Of a DNA stretch of 64,000 nucleotides, positions 26,763 through 35,449 are shown piece after piece. The position numbers were made by a program, and so were the translations under genes. The stretch covers positions 124,001 through 188,000 of the forward strand of contig JBBIRW010000004.1 in NCBI GenBank assembly GCA_037441565.1, in the 5' to 3' direction. The notes under the pieces are model-generated. The model made no database searches, was not told where the DNA came from, and saw nothing but the letters and a program-made list of their open reading frames with translations. The number at the start of each line of letters is the position of its first letter. The first letter of the stretch is position 1. This DNA comes from JBBIRW01 sp037441565 (GTDB lineage Bacteria > Desulfobacterota > JBBIRW01).

Positions 26763-28657
26763 ATTCTACTGAAGGAATTATTTATATCAATCAGATTTAT
26801 ATAGTTAAGAAGTATCTTGATGAACTTAAAGGAATGGGGCTTCTTTCCTTTGAGGAAATATCAGGATATTCTAAGGGCGTAAAGGTAAAGGATACAGGGG
26901 AAAGAAAGATATTCAGGATTTATTCTGCTGATGGAAGGGTGCGCTTTTATCTTAAAAAACATTCCTCTCGATCATGGTTATTCTTGATTTTCAAAAGGAA
27001 TGAAGGTGATGGCGGCTGGAAGGAGTGGAAAAACATATTGATGATGAAGGAAAAGGGGATTCCTGTTGTTGATCCTGTGGCTTGCGGTATAAGGAGGAAG
27101 AATGGATGTGTTGAGTCCTTTACATTAACTGAGAATCTTGATGGTTATAAGAGATTGGAAATATATATGGCCGAGAATTTTACTGGCAGAAAATCAGCAG
27201 AAAACGTGAAGGAAAAGAGGGAAATAATAAAAGCTGTTGCCCTTCTCACAAAAAAAATGCATGAGGAAGGTTTGTGTCATGGCGATTATTATTTAACCCA
27301 TCTGATGATAAGAAGGGATAATCATATAGGTCATGATATAAAACTTATAGATCTTCAAAGGGTGAGAAGAAGAACAGGAAGAAGGGTTATAAAGGATCTT
27401 GCATCCATAAATTTCGCGTCGAAATCCACATATTTGACATCATCTGATAGAATGAGGTTTATAAAATACTACCTTGGAAAGCAAAAGCTGGATTTAAAGG
27501 ATAAGCATTTCATTAAGAGAATAATTAAAAAAACAGAAAAGATAGCACGTCATGATGTTAGTGTTTCTATAAGAAAGGCCAGGGAACATGGAAAAATCTC
27601 AATTCCTCAAGCCAATGTATCAAAAATACTTTTCATAGAAAATGTAAATATAGGCGATCTTATAAATGCAACACCTGCAATTAAGGCAGTGAGGGAAAGG
27701 TTTCCATATGCAAGGGTTGATGTCCTGATCTCAGATAACCTTTCAGAAATAGTGAGATGCATACCTCTTTTTGACAGGATATACTCATATTCAAAATATT
27801 CAAGCGGAAAGCACAGAAATAAATTTGAACATATGATAAAACTCTGGAGGCTTTTTTTCAATTACATCAGAAAAGAGAAATACGATATTGCAATAGCAAC
27901 AAGAACAGGTTCCTCACCTTCAACAGCATTTAAAGCCCTTTTAACAGGTGCAAAGTACAGGATTGGCTCAGCAACAGGGAACTGGAGATGGAAGAGATGC
28001 TGGATGGATTGGGTATGGACAATAGGTGTTAAACCTTCAAAGACAATCAAACATGAGATAGAGCGATGCTTTGATATTGTTGAGGTAATTGGGGTTGATA
28101 GGGAGAAAGCGGATAAATCACTGATTCTGGTTATAGATGAGGAGTATATCAAAAGGGCAAGGGAGTTCTTACGATTCTGCGGGATTTACGAAAGAGATTT
28201 TGTTCTTATCCATATAACGAGTCGTCATCCAAGGAACAGATGGAGTGTAGAGAAATTTGTAAAACTAAGCAGGGAGATGATGATTAGATATGATAAAAAA
28301 ATAGTCGTCACTTTTGGACCACAGGATATCAAGAAGGCGGAATGTATTGCAAATGAATGCGGGGGCAATTGTTTTATCTTCAGAACGGATAGCATCCTTC
28401 AGCTTTGCGGGATAATAAAGGAAAGCCCTCTGTTTATAACAACAGAGGGTGGACCAATGCATATCGCTGCTGCCCTTGGGACGCCAACAGTTGCCATATT
28501 TGGTAAATCACCGGTTGAGCTGTGGAGACCATGGGGTGAGGGTCATGTTGTAATAAAAAGGGGTGATAATGCAGAGACTGTTAGTGTTTATGATGTGCTT
28601 GAGGGGATAGAGAAAATGAGGGAAAGTGCAAATCGTCGATTATCTAAAGCCAAATGA
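26759..28657 (+). CDS. Fusion of a WaaP-type LPS kinase and a GT9 heptosyltransferase-like domain
   Basis: This is a 632-residue two-domain protein. Residues about 50-280 form a WaaP-type kinase: LSFEEISGYSKGVKVKDTG near the start, the catalytic loop CHGDYYLTHLMI (HxD, compare HRDCYICHFLL of WaaP) and the metal-binding IKLIDLQRVRRRT. From about residue 288 a complete GT9 domain starts (KILFIENVNIGDLINATPAI) and runs to TTEGGPMHIAAALGTPTVAIFGKS. No stop or frameshift separates the domains. The likely roles are phosphorylation of an inner-core heptose and transfer of a heptose or related sugar. The start overlaps the GT4 stop by four bases. Confidence 0.87.
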   Translation: MNSTEGIIYINQIYIVKKYLDELKGMGLLSFEEISGYSKGVKVKDTGERKIFRIYSADGRVRFYLKKHSSRSWLFLIFKRNEGDGGWKEWKNILMMKEKGIPVVDPVACGIRRKNGCVESFTLTENLDGYKRLEIYMAENFTGRKSAENVKEKREIIKAVALLTKKMHEEGLCHGDYYLTHLMIRRDNHIGHDIKLIDLQRVRRRTGRRVIKDLASINFASKSTYLTSSDRMRFIKYYLGKQKLDLKDKHFIKRIIKKTEKIARHDVSVSIRKAREHGKISIPQANVSKILFIENVNIGDLINATPAIKAVRERFPYARVDVLISDNLSEIVRCIPLFDRIYSYSKYSSGKHRNKFEHMIKLWRLFFNYIRKEKYDIAIATRTGSSPSTAFKALLTGAKYRIGSATGNWRWKRCWMDWVWTIGVKPSKTIKHEIERCFDIVEVIGVDREKADKSLILVIDEEYIKRAREFLRFCGIYERDFVLIHITSRHPRNRWSVEKFVKLSREMMIRYDKKIVVTFGPQDIKKAECIANECGGNCFIFRTDSILQLCGIIKESPLFITTEGGPMHIAAALGTPTVAIFGKSPVELWRPWGEGHVVIKRGDNAETVSVYDVLEGIEKMRESANRRLSKAK

Positions 28658-28671
28658 ATTGCGGTTAAATC

Positions 28672-29802
28672 ATGAGAAAGAAAATACTGATAAGTTTTTA
28701 CAAAATTATATACAGATTATATAACCTCTTTTCTCAGAAACGATCAGAATTAAGGCCAGAAAATATAAAGAGGATTCTTCTTGTAAGCACTACAGGCATA
28801 GGAGACACACTGCTCAGCACTCCTGCGATAAGAGCAATGAGGGCTTCATATCCGAATTCTAAGATAGTTGTTCTTGTTGATGAACGGAGAAAGGAAGTTC
28901 TTGAGGGAAACGGTAACATAGATGAAATTATAGGATACAGAAGAGGAATTATAAAGTTTTTTTCGTTAATTTACAGGTTAAGAAGAATGAAGCCTGAGGT
29001 AGGAATAATACTTCATGGGAATGACCCCCATATTTTACCAATTGTATTTTTTTCAGGTGCGAAGATGATAATTTACCATCTAGAACTTACCCGTATGCCT
29101 TTTTTTATAACCCATCCTGTTCCGTTTAGAAGAGAGCTTCACACTATTGAAAAGAGGCTTGATCTTGTAAGAGCTATGGGAGCAGATACAGAAGATAAAG
29201 AACTTGAAATTCATATTCCCAAGCCTTGTTTCAAAAAGATTGATGATTTTCTTAAAGCATCAGGCTATTCAGGAGGATTGCTTTTTGGTTTTCAGCTTGG
29301 TGCAGCAAAACCCTATAAATGCTGGTCAGTTGAAAGATTTGCTGAGGTAGGAAGATATCTGGTGGAAAGATATAACGCTGCTATTGCTATTATTGGAGAT
29401 TCAAAAGATAGGTATAGAGTGAAGAAATTTGAAGAAATTTTTGGATATAAATTTATTGATGCCTCTGGAAAGTTAACATTATCAGAGACAGCAGCACTCA
29501 TAAGCAAGCTTGATATGTTTTTAACAAATGATACAGGACCCATGCATATAGCTTTTGCTCTCAAAACGACAACCATTGCACTTTTCTGTCCCACAGATTA
29601 TAAAACAATAGGACCATATGGAAAGAATGAATCTGCTTTTGTTATAAGCAAAGATCGCCCATGTGATCCATGTATAACAAAGAAATGTAAAAAGCCATTT
29701 TGTATGGATCAAATAAGTGTGGAAGAGGTAATTGAGTTAGCTGATAAATTAATAAAGAAGAAAGAGGGATTCCAAGGCAATATTCAGATCCCACGGTACT
29801 GA
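28672..29802 (+). CDS. GT9 glycosyltransferase (heptosyltransferase family)
   Basis: This is a 376-residue GT9 protein with a basic, amphipathic N-terminal extension of about 30 residues before RILLVSTTGIGDTLLSTPAI. The second domain has FQLGAAKPYKCWSVERFAEVG and LTNDTGPMHIAFALKTTTIALF. It ends with the CDPCITKKCKKPFC cysteine cluster seen in waaC. The acceptor is not predictable; its place fits an outer-core transferase. Confidence 0.85.
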   Translation: MRKKILISFYKIIYRLYNLFSQKRSELRPENIKRILLVSTTGIGDTLLSTPAIRAMRASYPNSKIVVLVDERRKEVLEGNGNIDEIIGYRRGIIKFFSLIYRLRRMKPEVGIILHGNDPHILPIVFFSGAKMIIYHLELTRMPFFITHPVPFRRELHTIEKRLDLVRAMGADTEDKELEIHIPKPCFKKIDDFLKASGYSGGLLFGFQLGAAKPYKCWSVERFAEVGRYLVERYNAAIAIIGDSKDRYRVKKFEEIFGYKFIDASGKLTLSETAALISKLDMFLTNDTGPMHIAFALKTTTIALFCPTDYKTIGPYGKNESAFVISKDRPCDPCITKKCKKPFCMDQISVEEVIELADKLIKKKEGFQGNIQIPRY

Positions 29803-29844
29803 ATTTTTCTCGAGGGTTTCTGTTTTGCCGCAGGGAGATAAGCT

Positions 29845-31713
29845 ATGGTGGACATTATAATTCCTGTCTGGAACGAATTGGAACTTACTAGAGCATGCAT
29901 AGAGAGTATAAAGAGATCCACGAAAACTCCCTTCCGCCTAATAATTATCGATAATGGTAGTGAAAAAGAGACTCGAGAATATCTTGAGAATGTGAGAGAT
30001 GACCCTGATCTTGATGTAATTCTTATTAGAAATGATTCGAATATTGGTTATTTAAAGGCAGTAAATCAGGGTTTGAAACAATCTGACTCAAAATACGTAT
30101 GTATTTTAAATAACGATACAGTGGTTACGGACAATTGGCTTGATAAGATGGTTGATTTTGCCGAAAGGCACGATGATGTCGGATTGATAAATCCGGTGCT
30201 AAAGAAGAAAAGGACACCTTCTGCTCCAGATAATCTTGATAAAATTGTAAGGGAATTAGAATCAAGGAAGGGAGAATATATTGAGCTTGATCATTGTGTA
30301 GGGGCTTGTTTACTGATTAAAAAGGGTGTTATTAGAGATATAGGTTTATTTGACGATATTTACGGATTTGGTCACTGGGAGGATAACGATTATTCAAGAA
30401 GGGCACAAAAAGCAGGATATAAATGCATACGCTTACTGGATACATTAGTATGGCATTATGTGTCGAGATCATTTAATAAGATTGAGAACTGGAAATCATT
30501 ATCCGAGCAAAATAAGAAAATTTTTTATGAGCGATGGGGTGAAGAGATTATTTTGATTTATCCATTTCCCGAAAGGCTTCCTATGGAGAGGGCAAGGTCA
30601 ATACAATATATAAATACATGTTTTTCTCTCGCAAGAAATGGTGTAAAGGTTTATATGATTATTCCCGGGAATGAGGGTGATAGGAGAAGAATACTGGATT
30701 ATTACGGGATTATAGATCATGAAAATGTATCTTTCGTGTTTCTTCCAGCTGTGAGGGTAAAAGTAAAAGAATTGGTAAGCGTTACGATAAATCATGTATT
30801 TTATCTTGGAAGTCTATTTTACATCTTGTGGTTATTAAGGAAATTGAGAAAAAGAGATGAAGAGAAAAAAATATTTATACTAACAAGACATCCAAAGTTA
30901 GCAAATTTCCTTTACAATTTTAAAAACTTAATCAAGGCAAAGTTTATATATGAAGTCCATGAAATATTCAGCGAAACAGCGGGAAGTAAGAAAAGGAAAT
31001 TTCTTAAAATTGAGAATAAATTATTTAATAAATCAGATGGTTTAATAACGATAACTAACCATCTGAAAAAAGAATTAATGGAAAAATACGGTATAAGGAA
31101 ACCAATTTCGGTCATCAGGGATGGAGTAAACATTAAACACTATAATAGGAAAGATGAATTCAGTGATGAAAAAGAAAGTATAGTAATATATATCGGTCAA
31201 ACATTTCCGTGGAAAGGTGTTGATATATTAATAAGGGCATCAAAATACATAAAAGGAAATGTTGTTATAATCGGTGGGGAAGAGAAGAATCTAAAGGAGC
31301 TTAAGAAAATGTCTCAGGATTTAGGAATAGAGAATATTAGATTTATAGGATGGATCAAACCAGCGGATGTAAGAAAATTTTTAAACCAGGCATCAGTGGG
31401 TGTTATTCCTCTTAAAAGGGATACAATTTCGCAGTACTATACATCGCCTCTTAAGATGTTTGAGTACATGGCATGCGGTATTCCGATAGTTGCATCTGAT
31501 CTTCCCAGTGTAAGAGAGGTTTTGAGGAATGAAGAGAATGCCATTCTTGTCGAACCTGATAATCCTATTGATCTTGCACAAGCTATAAACAGAATTCTTG
31601 ATGATAAAGAATTAGCCAGAAGAATTTCAGAGAATGCATTAATGGATGTAAGAGAGTATTCATGGGATGAGAGAGCAAAGAGAATAAAAGATTTTATATT
31701 GAAAGAGATCTGA
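29845..31713 (+). CDS. Bifunctional glycosyltransferase, GT2 + GT4 fusion
   Basis: This is a 622-residue protein. Residues 1-240 are a GT2 inverting transferase: VDIIIPVWNELELTRACIES, IDNGSEKETREYL, CILNNDTVVTDNWL (the DxD-like site) and GHWEDNDYSRRAQKAGY. From about residue 245 a GT4 retaining transferase follows, with YEVHEIFSET, VIRDGVNIKHYNR, VIYIGQTFPWKGVDIL and YTSPLKMFEYMACGIPIVASDLP. Such fusions usually add two successive sugars to one growing chain. The base composition is more AT-rich than in the lipid A genes, as in the neighbouring core genes up to about 37461. Confidence 0.87.
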   Translation: MVDIIIPVWNELELTRACIESIKRSTKTPFRLIIIDNGSEKETREYLENVRDDPDLDVILIRNDSNIGYLKAVNQGLKQSDSKYVCILNNDTVVTDNWLDKMVDFAERHDDVGLINPVLKKKRTPSAPDNLDKIVRELESRKGEYIELDHCVGACLLIKKGVIRDIGLFDDIYGFGHWEDNDYSRRAQKAGYKCIRLLDTLVWHYVSRSFNKIENWKSLSEQNKKIFYERWGEEIILIYPFPERLPMERARSIQYINTCFSLARNGVKVYMIIPGNEGDRRRILDYYGIIDHENVSFVFLPAVRVKVKELVSVTINHVFYLGSLFYILWLLRKLRKRDEEKKIFILTRHPKLANFLYNFKNLIKAKFIYEVHEIFSETAGSKKRKFLKIENKLFNKSDGLITITNHLKKELMEKYGIRKPISVIRDGVNIKHYNRKDEFSDEKESIVIYIGQTFPWKGVDILIRASKYIKGNVVIIGGEEKNLKELKKMSQDLGIENIRFIGWIKPADVRKFLNQASVGVIPLKRDTISQYYTSPLKMFEYMACGIPIVASDLPSVREVLRNEENAILVEPDNPIDLAQAINRILDDKELARRISENALMDVREYSWDERAKRIKDFILKEI

Positions 31714-31719
31714 GAGTAG

Positions 31720-32517
31720 ATGGATATCAAACATTTTGGAATAAACGGTTATAAAGGATTCTATAATTGCTCATATAAATGGATAAAAGAGTATATAAAA
31801 GAACTGGATAATATTTTTGCAAAAAGAGATATTAAGATCATTAAAGAAACTCCCGATAGGTATAATGGTATTCTGAAATGTTATAGAGAAGGAAAAGTGT
31901 ATAAATTTCACATAAAATACGATGATTTTGCAAGAAAAATCAGCCTTGTTAAAATGGTCAGAAATCTATTTAAGAAGTCCAGATGTATGAATTCATGGGA
32001 AGTAGCAACAAGAATGATTAAACTCGGAATCCCAACGCCTCTTCCTATTGCTGCCGGAGAGAAAAGAAAAGCTGGCCTTCTCATAAGATCTTTCTATATC
32101 AGTGAATTCATAGAAGGAGCCATGAATATTTACGACTATTTTTTAAAGAATAAAAATCGTTGCAGGGATCTTACCAGCTGGAAGAATAGAATTATAAAGG
32201 ATATCTCCTCTCTTATCGGAAGGATGCATAAGGCAGGAATAGCACATGGTGATTTAAAGAGGAATAATATTCTCGTAAGTGAAAATTATGAAGGAGGGTA
32301 TAATCTTTTTCTTATAGATATTGAATCTGCCTCCATCCAGGGGGAGATATGCGAGAGTAGTCGAATAAAAGATCTCGGGAGGCTTTACAAGTCATTTATG
32401 GGTATAGCTTCAAATTATGAAATGATGAGATTTATAGCGGGATATTTTAGAAATGTAACAATTAATGGAAAAAAGAAACGGGTTATAATTGATAGGATAA
32501 AAAAGTCTGAGAACTAA
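31720..32517 (+). CDS. LPS kinase of the Kdo/WaaP (RIO-like) family
   Basis: This protein kinase-like LPS kinase has 265 residues. Its catalytic loop is AHGDLKRNNILV (HxDxxxxN) and its metal-binding strand is LFLIDIESAS. A nucleotide-binding Lys is likely in LKCYREGKVYKFHIKYDD. The HGDLKRNN form differs from the WaaP-type loop in the fusion protein at 26759, so it is probably not the same activity; Kdo kinase or a second heptose kinase is possible. It sits between two glycosyltransferase or methyltransferase genes. Confidence 0.82.
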   Translation: MDIKHFGINGYKGFYNCSYKWIKEYIKELDNIFAKRDIKIIKETPDRYNGILKCYREGKVYKFHIKYDDFARKISLVKMVRNLFKKSRCMNSWEVATRMIKLGIPTPLPIAAGEKRKAGLLIRSFYISEFIEGAMNIYDYFLKNKNRCRDLTSWKNRIIKDISSLIGRMHKAGIAHGDLKRNNILVSENYEGGYNLFLIDIESASIQGEICESSRIKDLGRLYKSFMGIASNYEMMRFIAGYFRNVTINGKKKRVIIDRIKKSEN

Positions 32518-32544
32518 ATCAGCCAGGTACATGGAGTAAACATT

Positions 32545-33363
32545 ATGGGACGGGATGAGGAATACATAAGACTGGCAATTGAAGAGATAAAAAAAGAAAA
32601 TTATACTCACGCGCTGAACATCATTGAAAGAGCATTGAGAGAAAAATACTCTTCCGAACTTTCAGAATTGGAAAACAAAATCAGGTTAATTATAAAGCAT
32701 ACAATGAGTCCAGAAGATTATGAAAATTTCTATCAGAACTTATATAAAGAAAAATCAAGTCTACTTACGAGACTGGAAAGAAAAATAAGAACATGGATCG
32801 GAAAAAGAACAAGGAATCTTATCAAGAATACTGCGGAAAATCCAAGATATGAGCAAATTGAAAAAGACATTAAACATTACAATTTTAAAAATATTCTTGA
32901 TGTGGGGTGCGGTGAAGGTCATTTTTCTATCACACTCGGTGCAAGAAATCCGGATCTGAACGTTACCGGTGTGGATATCGTTCAATATAATATAGATAAG
33001 GCAATAGAGCTCAACAAATTTAAAAATGTTAGATTTATAAAAGCCTTTGCAGAAGAAGTGGACAGGATATTTGAGAAGGACTCCTTCGATGTAGTGATGC
33101 TTTTTGAAATACTTGAACATGTCAGAAGTGTCGATGAAGTGCTAAAAGCTTCATTAAATGTTTTGAGAGACGGAGGTATGATTGCAGTTACTGTCCCGGA
33201 TGGCATAAAGAATCCCGGTCATGTCAGATATTTTTCGGATGAGTTAATTTCAGATTATTTTGCCTGGAGGAAAGGATTCAGGATGGAGAGAATTTATCCT
33301 TTGGATACCCCAGTGAATGCGGAATCTAAATATTTCTGGAGATATATTACTTTTTTTAAGTAA
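32545..33363 (+). CDS. SAM-dependent class I methyltransferase
   Basis: This 272-residue protein has an N-terminal helical region (about 1-105, DEEYIRLAIEEIKKENYTHALNI split in two helices, TPR-like) and a methyltransferase domain. Motif I is ILDVGCGEGHFSI. VTGVDIVQYNIDKAIE, FDVVMLFEILEHVRSVDEV and MIAVTVPDG follow. The family resembles UbiG/Methyltransf_11 proteins found in LPS and O-antigen loci. The substrate is unknown; methylation of a core sugar is a guess from context. Confidence 0.8.
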   Translation: MGRDEEYIRLAIEEIKKENYTHALNIIERALREKYSSELSELENKIRLIIKHTMSPEDYENFYQNLYKEKSSLLTRLERKIRTWIGKRTRNLIKNTAENPRYEQIEKDIKHYNFKNILDVGCGEGHFSITLGARNPDLNVTGVDIVQYNIDKAIELNKFKNVRFIKAFAEEVDRIFEKDSFDVVMLFEILEHVRSVDEVLKASLNVLRDGGMIAVTVPDGIKNPGHVRYFSDELISDYFAWRKGFRMERIYPLDTPVNAESKYFWRYITFFK

Positions 33364-33367
33364 GCAT

Positions 33368-34420
33368 ATGGTATCTCTTGGTAAAGCCGGAAGAATTATT
33401 TTTGTAAGGAGTGGAAATATTGGAGATCTCCTCTGTATTACTCCTTCAATTGTGAAAGTAAAAGAAAAAAATCCCGAAATAAATGTTTCCGTTCTTGTAA
33501 ACAGATATAATTATCAAATTGTTGAGGATAATCCGTATATTGATAAGATTTTTATTTATGACAAGTATAAGCACGGTTTTTATAAAAGCAGGGTCGAGGC
33601 ATATTTAAATGCATTAAGGTTGTTCTTAAATATTCGGAAGGAGAGATATGATATTGCAATTGGATGTAGTGCAGTATATTCAAAAAGAATCGCGAGGATG
33701 ACATATTTTACGGGTGCAGGAACGAGGATAGGGTATGTCCCTGAAAAAGGATTATTACCATGGCTTTTTTATAATGTTCCGATTCCGCAAATGTCCGATG
33801 GATTTCATGAGGTTGAATATATCTTCAACATAATAAAAAGAGGATTAGGAATTGAAGGAGAGCCGGGAAGACTTATAATAAAGGTGCCAGAGATTGAAAG
33901 AGAAAAGGCGAATAGATATATGTTTGAAAATTTTCCCGATCTAAAAAACAGAAAATTTGTTGCTATTCATATTAGTTCGAGAGGGCCAAGAAACAGATGG
34001 AGCGAAGAAAAATTTTCTGAGCTTATAAATATGATTAAGAGAAGAAATGATGTAGAGATTGTCCTGTTATGGTTCCCGGGAGATGAGAGAAATCCCTTTT
34101 ATCCTGGAGATGATAAAAAGGCTGAGAAGATATATAAAATGGTTAGAAATAAAATCATAAGATATCCAACCGTAACAGTAAAGGAACTCATTGGTATACT
34201 CAGCATTTGCAATTATCTTATCTGCTGTGATAGTGGTACATTACATATAGGGGCGGCACTTCAGATACCTACTGTTGGACTCTTTAGGTCGACAAAATAT
34301 AGAAAATGGTATCCTTGGAAAACAAAACATAGATCGATTAAAAAAGGGGATACCCTTGAGGCTATAGATCCTGAAGATGTTATCTCAGCTTTTGAAGATT
34401 TAAGGAAGGAGTGTGAGTGA
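33368..34420 (+). CDS. GT9 glycosyltransferase (heptosyltransferase family)
   Basis: This is 350 residues from the ATG just after the methyltransferase stop; the longer frame upstream would overlap that gene by 47 bases. It opens with GRIIFVRSGNIGDLLCITPSI and has IHISSRGPRNRWSEEKFSELI, then LICCDSGTLHIGAALQIPTVGLF. The usual NDSGP/NDTGP motif reads CDSGT, a change at the nucleotide-sugar site shared by none of the other GT9 genes here. The ISSRxPRNRWS segment is close to that of the GT9 half of the 26759 fusion, which suggests the two are paralogues. Confidence 0.83.
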   Translation: MVSLGKAGRIIFVRSGNIGDLLCITPSIVKVKEKNPEINVSVLVNRYNYQIVEDNPYIDKIFIYDKYKHGFYKSRVEAYLNALRLFLNIRKERYDIAIGCSAVYSKRIARMTYFTGAGTRIGYVPEKGLLPWLFYNVPIPQMSDGFHEVEYIFNIIKRGLGIEGEPGRLIIKVPEIEREKANRYMFENFPDLKNRKFVAIHISSRGPRNRWSEEKFSELINMIKRRNDVEIVLLWFPGDERNPFYPGDDKKAEKIYKMVRNKIIRYPTVTVKELIGILSICNYLICCDSGTLHIGAALQIPTVGLFRSTKYRKWYPWKTKHRSIKKGDTLEAIDPEDVISAFEDLRKECE

Positions 34421-35445
34421 AGTATCTTTTAATTAAACTGAGGTATATAGGTGACAGTCTCCTTACAACCCCTGTTGCCAGGGTAATAAAAAGAGGCTCG
34501 AGGGACAGTTATGTAGCATTTCTTGTGAATAAAGGCACTGAAGAGCTACTTTATTTTAATCCATCGATTGACAGAATATACACATTCAGCAAAGATTCAA
34601 GTCTGAGAGCTAAAATATCCCTGATCAAGGATATCAGAAGGGAAAAGTTTGATGTATGCATTGATTTTACATCTTCCGATAGAGGAGCTTTTTTTGCATT
34701 TTTAAGTGGTGCAAAATTAAGAATTGGTTTTTATGGGGGTAGTTTATTGAGGGATAAGCTTTTGTATACATCAGCTGTAAGGCTTCCTTCAATAAATATG
34801 CATCAGATTGAAAAGAATTTGTTCCTTTTAAATGAATTGGGTATAAAGTCATCCATAGAAAAACCGGAAATATTTCTAAAAGAAGAGGAGCTTGAGAAGG
34901 GTAAGACCATCCTGATTAATTCAGGATGGAACGGGCAAACACCTTATGTGATATTTCATCCAGAGGCCCGCAGGTGGTATAAATCATGGCCAGCAGAAAA
35001 CTTTGCTCTTCTTGGAGATCTGGTTAAAAATAATTTTAACATCGATGTTGTAATATGTGGAGGAAGAGATGATACAGTAAAGGCTGAATATATTGCAAAG
35101 ATGATGAAGGAAAAAAGCATAAATATTGCAGGAAAAACATCGATCAGGGAGCTTGCATCAATTATAAAAGGTGCAACATTATTTGTTGGAAATGATAGTG
35201 CCCCTATGCATATATCATATTCACTTGATGTTCCAACAATAGCATTATTCGGACCAACAGACTGGGAATCATGGCATCCAGTCGGTAATAATCATGCGAT
35301 CTTTTCAAAGGATGTTTCCTGTAGACCCTGCGGTCACTCAAGGGATTGTGATAAGGGAGAGATGAACTGCATGAGACTTATCAGTGTGGAAGAGGTATTC
35401 AGCAAAGTTTGTGAATATCTGGCAGATTTCAGAATAAGAAGTTAA
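34417..35445 (+). CDS. GT9 glycosyltransferase, possible heptosyltransferase III (WaaQ-like)
   Basis: This 342-residue protein starts at a GTG overlapping the previous stop: KYLLIKLRYIGDSLLTTPVA. The IKLRYIGD...L.TTP opening is close to WaaQ, which adds the branch heptose. IFHPEARRWYKSWPAENFALLG and FVGNDSAPMHISYSLDVPTIALFGPTDWESW follow. The Cys motif CRPCGHSRDC lies near the end. The assignment to WaaQ rather than another GT9 is tentative. Confidence 0.83.
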   Translation: MKYLLIKLRYIGDSLLTTPVARVIKRGSRDSYVAFLVNKGTEELLYFNPSIDRIYTFSKDSSLRAKISLIKDIRREKFDVCIDFTSSDRGAFFAFLSGAKLRIGFYGGSLLRDKLLYTSAVRLPSINMHQIEKNLFLLNELGIKSSIEKPEIFLKEEELEKGKTILINSGWNGQTPYVIFHPEARRWYKSWPAENFALLGDLVKNNFNIDVVICGGRDDTVKAEYIAKMMKEKSINIAGKTSIRELASIIKGATLFVGNDSAPMHISYSLDVPTIALFGPTDWESWHPVGNNHAIFSKDVSCRPCGHSRDCDKGEMNCMRLISVEEVFSKVCEYLADFRIRS

Positions 35446-35449
35446 AGAT

